Below are positions 58,798 to 64,000 of a DNA stretch of 64,000 bases, piece after piece. The stretch lies in NCBI GenBank assembly GCA_037903475.1, contig JBAJFG010000074.1, positions 744,001-808,000 of the forward strand, read 5' to 3'. This DNA comes from Ancylostoma caninum (lineage: Eukaryota; Nematoda; Chromadorea; Rhabditida; Ancylostomatidae). A program made the position numbers and the translations under genes. The notes beneath the pieces were generated by a model. That model was given only the letters and a program-made list of their open reading frames with translations, had not been told where the DNA came from and did not search any database. Numbering within the stretch: position 1 is the stretch's first letter; each line of letters opens with the position of its first letter.

Positions 58798-59686
58798 TTA
58801 GGGTGGTAAGAAAGTCTTGAGCCGATTTTTTTTTTGAAAGTTCCAGAACTTTTGATTATTGATAGGTACCCATGACCTACCATGTGGTAATCGTAGGCCA
58901 AACTCGGGGCTTCTCCATAGTAGGCATATATAGCCGGATTGGCTTTCCTAACTTTAATTACGACGTCAATTCCAAAAGAGGTCCTCCTACCCAAGATCAG
59001 TTTTTCCTTCATTGACCACACCGAAAGGAGTTTCTGGAATAACTAATTACTGGAGATGAGAGCTGTGTCCTCTACGATTCTAACATACATCTTGCCACGT
59101 GGCTCCGTCGAGCAGAAGATCCACCAAATCGCACCCCCACCCAAACAAGTGTTTCCTTTGCTACCTCTGGAATTCGCCAGGAATGTCGTATTATAAGCTG
59201 CTCCCACAAACATACAAGGTCATCAGTAACACATACGCCGATCAGTTCCGGAAGGTCGCGGATGCTGTTCGAGAAAAACGGCCAAGACGAGTTTTTTGTA
59301 CACCTAGGCCATGGTGACGCTAGGCCCCATTTTGCTTGAGGGACCCCTGAAATTAGGAGGAGCTGGGTTGGGCCACGCTTCCCCACTTACCGTATTCTCC
59401 TGACGTTGCCACTTCTGACTGTCACTTATTTCATCCCCTCGAAGCATTCCTGGCTAAGAAAAAAATTCACCAAAGTTGACCATGTTGGAACGGAGGTCAG
59501 CGATTTCTTTGGCTTCCAGTCTTCCCAGTTCTGGGGGAAGGGGAATGGTGACCGGCCCATTAGGTGGGACACAGCATTGACTAACTGTGGCTATTATATT
59601 GTTGAGCAAATTCCACTGTGGGCTGAGTAATAAAATAAAGCGCAAAAAAAGTCCAAAACGGCTCAAGACTTTCTGACCACCCTAAT
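58798..59686 (+). mobile_element. Mariner relic 1 (889 bp) with TA duplication
   Basis: Ends TTAGGGTGGTAAGAAAGTCT and AGACTTTCTGACCACCCTAA, flanked by TA (58796-58797, 59687-59688). Internally deleted: the N-terminal DNA-binding part is missing. Plus-strand remnants in shifting frames are TGDESCVLYDSN (first Asp, about 59051), PGMSYYKLLPQTYKVISNTY and ADAVREKRPRR (59185-59300), HGDARPHFA (second Asp motif, about 59308), then SDFFGFQSSQFWGKGNGDRP and IRWDTALTNCGYYIV at the C-terminus. Multiple frameshifts; non-functional. The third catalytic Asp region (after LP-x-PPYSPD in intact members) is degraded. Confidence 0.88.
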
Positions 59687-59691
59687 ATTAG

Positions 59692-60950
59692 ATTGAGTCG
59701 GAAGTTCTCGGACAAATTGGTAGTATGACTTCCAGAGATTATGTACAACTCAGCAAAGAGCTAACGAAAATGAACATATTAACTATATTTTGATAGAATA
59801 TAAAATTCTCTTCAAAGTGCAAATTCACAATTATATCGATCTAGTCACGCTGCCATCATGCCGCGCAAATTCAAGCCGTCACCACTCCACCTCCGCAACG
59901 TCGTGCTTTTTCTCCATCTATCTGGCCGAGAACTGGCGGGTATCGATAGACGTCTGAAGAAAGTTTGCAGGGAGCACGCCCCCGCTAGAAGTACAGTCTA
60001 CAAACGACACACGAAGTTCGCTTCGGACGACTACTCTATCGAAAATGGAGAGCGTGCGGGACACCCGATGGAGCTGGATTTGAACTTGCTGCGGAGACAG
60101 CTGGGAGCAGATCCGAATCGAACCACTCGCGAGCTGATGCTAGGCTCTTGAGGTGAGTCAAGCCACCGTTGTTTGCGGATTGAAGTCAATTGGCAAGGTG
60201 TGAAAACTCGGTTGATGGGTACCACCTACTCAGATGAGGCATGACATGGACCACCGCGCTGATACAGCACTTTCTCTCTTCACGCTCAAGCGCACCCACA
60301 CGTAGCTTGATCACCTTGTCACCGGGAATCAAAAGTGAATCCTCTTTTGTAACGGTCACCGGAGTTCCCAATGGGTTGACAAAGGTGCGGATGCAGAAGA
60401 CGTCTCCAAACCCAACGTGCACTCCAAAAAGGTTATGCTCTACATCTGATGGAGCGTACTCGGCGTCGAGTACTGGGAGCTGCTCGCTGAGGGATCCACA
60501 GTGATCGCAGGAGTCTACATTGAGTAAGTGAGGAATCTGAAGGCGAATATCGAAAACGCGCCCGCAGCAGCACGAAGTCTACTTACAGCACGACAACGGC
60601 CGCATATTGGAAGAACGACCAAGGCCGGACTGATGAACTTCGGCTGGACCATTTTACCACACCCACCGTATTCCCAAGACCAGACTCCCTCGGATCACCA
60701 CCTTTTTTCTCATTTCCAACGTCATCTAGATGGTCAAGAATTCCAAACCCGCGACGACAGCAGAAAGGCACTCAAGCAGTTCTTCAAGGACCAGTTCCCA
60801 GCGTTCTGGAACAAGGGCATCTACGACTTGCCCAAACGTTGGCAGAAGGCCATCGATGCTAATGGGATATACTTCAAATGATTCGAGGCTGCCATGAGAA
60901 AATTGGAAAGAAAATAAAAATGTTGTCAATTTGTCCGAGAACTTTCCAGA
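59692..60950 (+). mobile_element. Mariner relic 2 (Hsmar1/bandit-like lineage)
   Basis: Terminal repeats GGAAGTTCTCGGACAAATTG (59701-59720) and CAATTTGTCCGAGAACTTTC (60927-60946). Size about 1.26 kb. It begins 4 nt after the TA of mariner relic 1. Its own TA duplication is blurred. The terminal repeats differ in the outermost bases (GATTGAGTC versus CATTCTG). Confidence 0.85.
59858..60881 (+). pseudogene. Mariner transposase pseudogene
   Basis: Opens with MPRKFKPSPLHLRNVVLFLH and continues through a helix-turn-helix (RSTVYKRHTKFASDD) to ENGERAGHPMELDLNLLRRQ and a stop at 60149. A following segment has GKVKTRLM and, near 60317, VTGNQK followed by a stop where intact members have T-G-D-E-K-W, so the first catalytic Asp is Asn. 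The HDN-ARPH motif (about 60588-60612) is split by a frameshift. The C-terminal part is open: ILPHPPYSQDQTPSDHHLFS (third Asp) to FWNKGIYDLPKRWQKAIDAN and GIYFK-stop. Full-length size matches the family (~345 codons). The gene is dead. Confidence 0.88.
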
Positions 60951-60959
60951 ATGAGTCGT

Positions 60960-61480
60960 TTTTATCTCGGGCTCGTAATACATAAGTGACTAATGGCTGC
61001 ACCAACCTAATTGGTTAAGAAAGCAGAAATACACAAATTTACATCCAATGTTGCCGAGAAGTTGTTGAAATATTGAATTGCGTTCAATTGCGCAGTAACC
61101 GCAAACTCTGGGGAGGATTTCGTGTACAGTTACCGGCTACGAATTCCACTTCAATCTCACCTTGCAGCCACATAGCACTCAGAGGGTTTTCATGCTCGAA
61201 TTGACATTTTCTGCGCCAACACAAATCCATTCGCCGCTCCGGCGATCGAACCTTCGCCAGCCAGTGCCGTCCTCTCGCTGCTCGGGTTTTCTGCGCTTCT
61301 CTTCTATGTACGATTTATAACCTTTTCAATTTATACAAATTATAAGCATTTTATGCGTTATTGCCCTACAGCTGGTCCCTTTTTTCGTTTTGTTTTCATT
61401 TTCGGGTCCGGTATTAATGCATCTATTTGTTTTTGTTATTTTTCGAAGTTTCTATCAATATCCCTCCAGCTTGTTTCAGT
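60960..61480 (+). promoter_or_regulatory. Upstream region of VPS36
   Basis: A GC-rich patch at 61200-61310 (TCGCCGCTCCGGCGATCG, CCGTCCTCTCGCTGCTCGGG) sits 170-280 bp before the start codon and is the likely promoter. TTGTTTCAG ends at 61479, leaving TT before ATG: a strong candidate spliced-leader acceptor. Confidence 0.45.
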
Positions 61481-61481
61481 T

Positions 61482-63876
61482 ATGGACCGATTAACATGGT
61501 ATCAGCCGGGTGAAAGCTTAGAAGATCTTCTTTGTCAAGCTGGTCATGTAGGCATTTACGAGGGCGACTTGAAACACGTGAGTTTTACACGTGAACTATT
61601 CTTTAGAATTTCTGATGTACGGGTTCTTCTAAAGTTTTTCCTTGTTATAATCAAGTCTTTTTTGATTTTATTATTCTGCTGTGAACAAACTTTTCCAAAA
61701 CTGACTATGCCACTGATATGTCAGCCAAAATTGTCAACAAGTTTTGTCACTTTCAGACGTCATTCGAGCAAGGAACAGCTTCTTTAACGCTACATCGAAT
61801 TATATGGGCAGATTCAACCGATCCTGTGAGTTTTCACTGCTTTTCATTACTTCGCATTTTTTTCGTAGGGCTGCGAGTATACTCCTCGAGGAGTATCCAC
61901 CTAACATTGCGACTTCATTGTTAATACATATCGATTGTGGGCGTTCCGAAGACTGACCGTCGCGACCGGCCCACGATCAATACATATCGAAAATGAAGTC
62001 GCACTATGCTAGGTGCTATACTCCTCGAGGAGCATACCCGCAGCCTAAGTGGTTTTGGTAAACATCTCGCTCAGATCCATTAGCCATCACATCAGGCTTG
62101 CTGCATGGTCATTCTATGCTTCCTGGCATAATAGTTCTAATTTAGACATTTCTAACATAGCACTGCAAAGTTAGAACGATGTCGTTGGGTTTCCTTCTCA
62201 TTGCTTTCTGATACTGTTATCTTGAAATAAATTGCGCGATGTATCTTTGGCTGCAGTATACTACCAGCTATTTCGCATTTATGGCGGCGTCTAAATTCTC
62301 TTTCGTCAATTTTTGACTCTTCAAGAAAGTGTGGCCTAGCCTAAATAATTTTAATAAAACAGTGACATCCAAAATGTCGGTGGTTGCATGTATCTTCTAC
62401 TATAGCTGCGATCTCGCTTCTTTTTTGAGCAACTTGTAGGGTTAACATGCTTACTCTAAACGATGAGATTGCCTTGTGGCCCTTGAAGCGTACTGCTGTC
62501 AGTTGGTTCATGTCGCAGGCATCGTGGAATTGTTTCATGTTAATTTAATGAATTGTTTTGATCACCCTTTTCCTTTTATTTCTCCCTTTTACCCTATTTT
62601 CATTTTCACCTGATATTGTCCATGTTCATCGCTATGTAATTACTGCGAGAATTGTTTCTCTGGAAAGAAGCTCAGATTGCTTCTGCTCTTTTGGAACACT
62701 ATGGAATTTTGCTTTTCCACTGACATTTTTGCTACATACCTCACATTTTCTAATGTACATATATTCGTTTCTGCAAGCATAAGGAAATTCAGATTAGAAG
62801 TAGTAACTGATTTTGCGACCAGTCGGTTGGTTAAGTGATGCGATTGTTGAACTTCTTTTTATCGATTCTCAACCGACGCGTCGTCCAGCTTGACTGCTGT
62901 GGTTATAAGGAACTTTGATTTTTCAAACGAGTTTTTGTAGTCATTGGAAGTACCGGCTTTGCAAAAGTTTTAGGCATCTTCGAATCTATGAGGTTGCGTC
63001 AAAATATAATAGACAAGGATTTTTGGTGGTACAGCTTTTAATTACTTGGTTATCACTTGTGTCACACTCCTTAGAGTTCCTTTGGAGATGGACACCTGGA
63101 ATTTGCAGCTTTAGGCATCTTCATGAGCTCTTCGAAATTCTGCTAGCTATTTAAAACAGGCTTTATCAATGCCTAGTTCATCACGTTTAGGCATTTCTAG
63201 TCCGTTTTTATTTTTCCCACACAATCTTGTTTGAATCTTCGCTTATCCATGATTTTGCTTCTGTGAATTGTTCTTTCTAGGACCGTCGTCTCATTCTGCA
63301 TCATTCTCTGGTGAAATCGACAGAAAAACACCACAAGTCGATGTTCAGCCGCGGCGGCAAGATAATTGTCCGCCTCGAGCCCGCTCCACCGAATAATGTG
63401 GGACCTCAAAGAACGAGCCAGTTCAATTATATCCGTCTTGTTTTTCGCAATGGTGGAGAAGAAGAGGTGGGTTGTTGTAATTAAGTGGTTATAAACTTGC
63501 AAAATGTTGAATTCTTGAACTTTTCTAAATCACTTCCTATATTTCAATTTGTTCCTTTAAATTTTTGTGATTTAGTTCCACAAGAAGTATGAAGAGGCTC
63601 TCAAACGGAAGACCTGGCAACGGTCCAGCTCCGGGTCAAGCTCTGGTGGAGTGAGTCACTTCATTTCCTTTCTTTTGGAGGGCAGTTGAGTAAACCAATC
63701 AATCTTTAATGGATGTTTGGATTTTACTTACTCAGAAATGCATTCGTTTTGTTCAAAAAAAAAAAGTGTTTCAGTCGAGAACCAGCCAAGGAATCCAGAT
63801 GCGTCCCGTGGGAATAGCAGGTCTTGAGAAAAGGTTGGCTGAAAATCATCAGCGAACACATGAAACAATAAGTCAG
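61482..63876 (+). CDS. vps-36: VPS36, ESCRT-II subunit (5' part; gene continues past the right edge)
   Basis: Five exons: 61482-61577, 61757-61825, 63281-63466, 63576-63650 and 63775-63876, all joined in phase 0 (176 residues so far). The product begins MDRLTWYQPGESLEDLLCQA then GHVGIYEGD; exon 2 has ASLTLHRIIWAD; exon 3 runs from DRRLILHHSLV through GGKIIVRLEP to NYIRLVFRNGGEEE. Together these form the GLUE (split-PH) domain that binds phosphoinositide and ubiquitin. Exon 4 is a Ser/Gly linker (FHKKYEEALKRKTWQR). Exon 5 (MRPVGIAGLEKRLAENHQ) is the start of the EAP30/winged-helix part, whose remainder lies outside the window. The family acts with VPS22 and VPS25 on endosomes in sorting ubiquitinated cargo. 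Intron 2 (1455 bp) contains a fold-back MITE. The start is supported by the acceptor two bases upstream. Confidence 0.88.
61869..62047. mobile_element. ATCGAT-core fold-back, copy 4, in VPS36 intron 2
   Basis: Left GCTGCGAGTATACTCCTCGA then GGAGTAT; right, reverse-complemented, GCTGCGGGTATGCTCCTCGA then GGAGTATAG. Both arms contain CATATCGAT and GAAGTCGCA-type segments around a GTGGGC / GCCCAC core. About 180 bp, and the best preserved of the four copies. Confidence 0.75.
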
Positions 63877-64000
63877 GTTAGATTTAACTAGTTTCGTCAA
63901 TGATTCTTCGTCAGGCATTCTATAATAGTAATCATATCCTTCTTGTTTCACTCACTTGTTGCATTTGTTGCTTACAAGCTAGGCTTGGTTTTGGTGAATT

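Overview
This is eukaryotic DNA, most likely from a clade V parasitic nematode of the hookworm/strongylid type. The reasons are short exons with GT-AG introns, pyrimidine-TTTCAG acceptors placed 2-31 nt before start codons (as expected for spliced-leader trans-splicing), a recognisable VPS36 orthologue, degenerate mariner elements (one of the Hsmar1/bandit lineage known from hookworms) and very many small fold-back (MITE-like) repeats. This is inferred from sequence style; no species call was possible.

Positions 1-34,000 hold no gene I can support with confidence. The left edge carries a probable decayed tyrosine-recombinase (Crypton-like) fragment on the minus strand. The rest is AT-rich DNA punctuated by short CpG/GC-rich islands (about 3.5, 6.5, 8.2, 10.6, 12.5, 14.3, 16.2, 18.5 and 23.8 kb), MITEs, a (TGAA)n microsatellite, a ~130-bp degenerate tandem array and a Helitron-like insertion.

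Positions 34,000-45,040 hold the most interesting content: three tandem, same-strand copies (called A, B and C here) of a four-exon gene for a small secreted protein with four conserved cysteines that I cannot assign to a known family. Exon 1 is 36 nt in all three and exon 3 is 126 nt in all three, every intron is phase 0, and each copy has an AATAAA signal just after its stop. B and C also share an upstream block. Their introns and spacers are loaded with fold-backs, a ~1.5-kb fold-back element and a TA-flanked mariner relic.

Positions 45,100-47,750 hold a stack of adjacent fold-back elements followed by the last two exons of an unidentified gene (Cys-rich exon, 54-bp intron, small membrane-segment exon, AATAAA). 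Its stop codon sits in the loop of a perfect 10-bp hairpin. Positions 47,750-58,490 are again gene-poor, with a few exon-like open segments and further MITEs.

Positions 58,490-64,000 hold a hAT-like MITE, two mariner relics almost touching each other, then the 5' five exons of VPS36 (ESCRT-II), which runs off the right edge. Apart from VPS36, the A/B/C array and the 47.3-kb exons, I regard most long open frames here as chance frames on purine/pyrimidine-skewed or GC-rich DNA.
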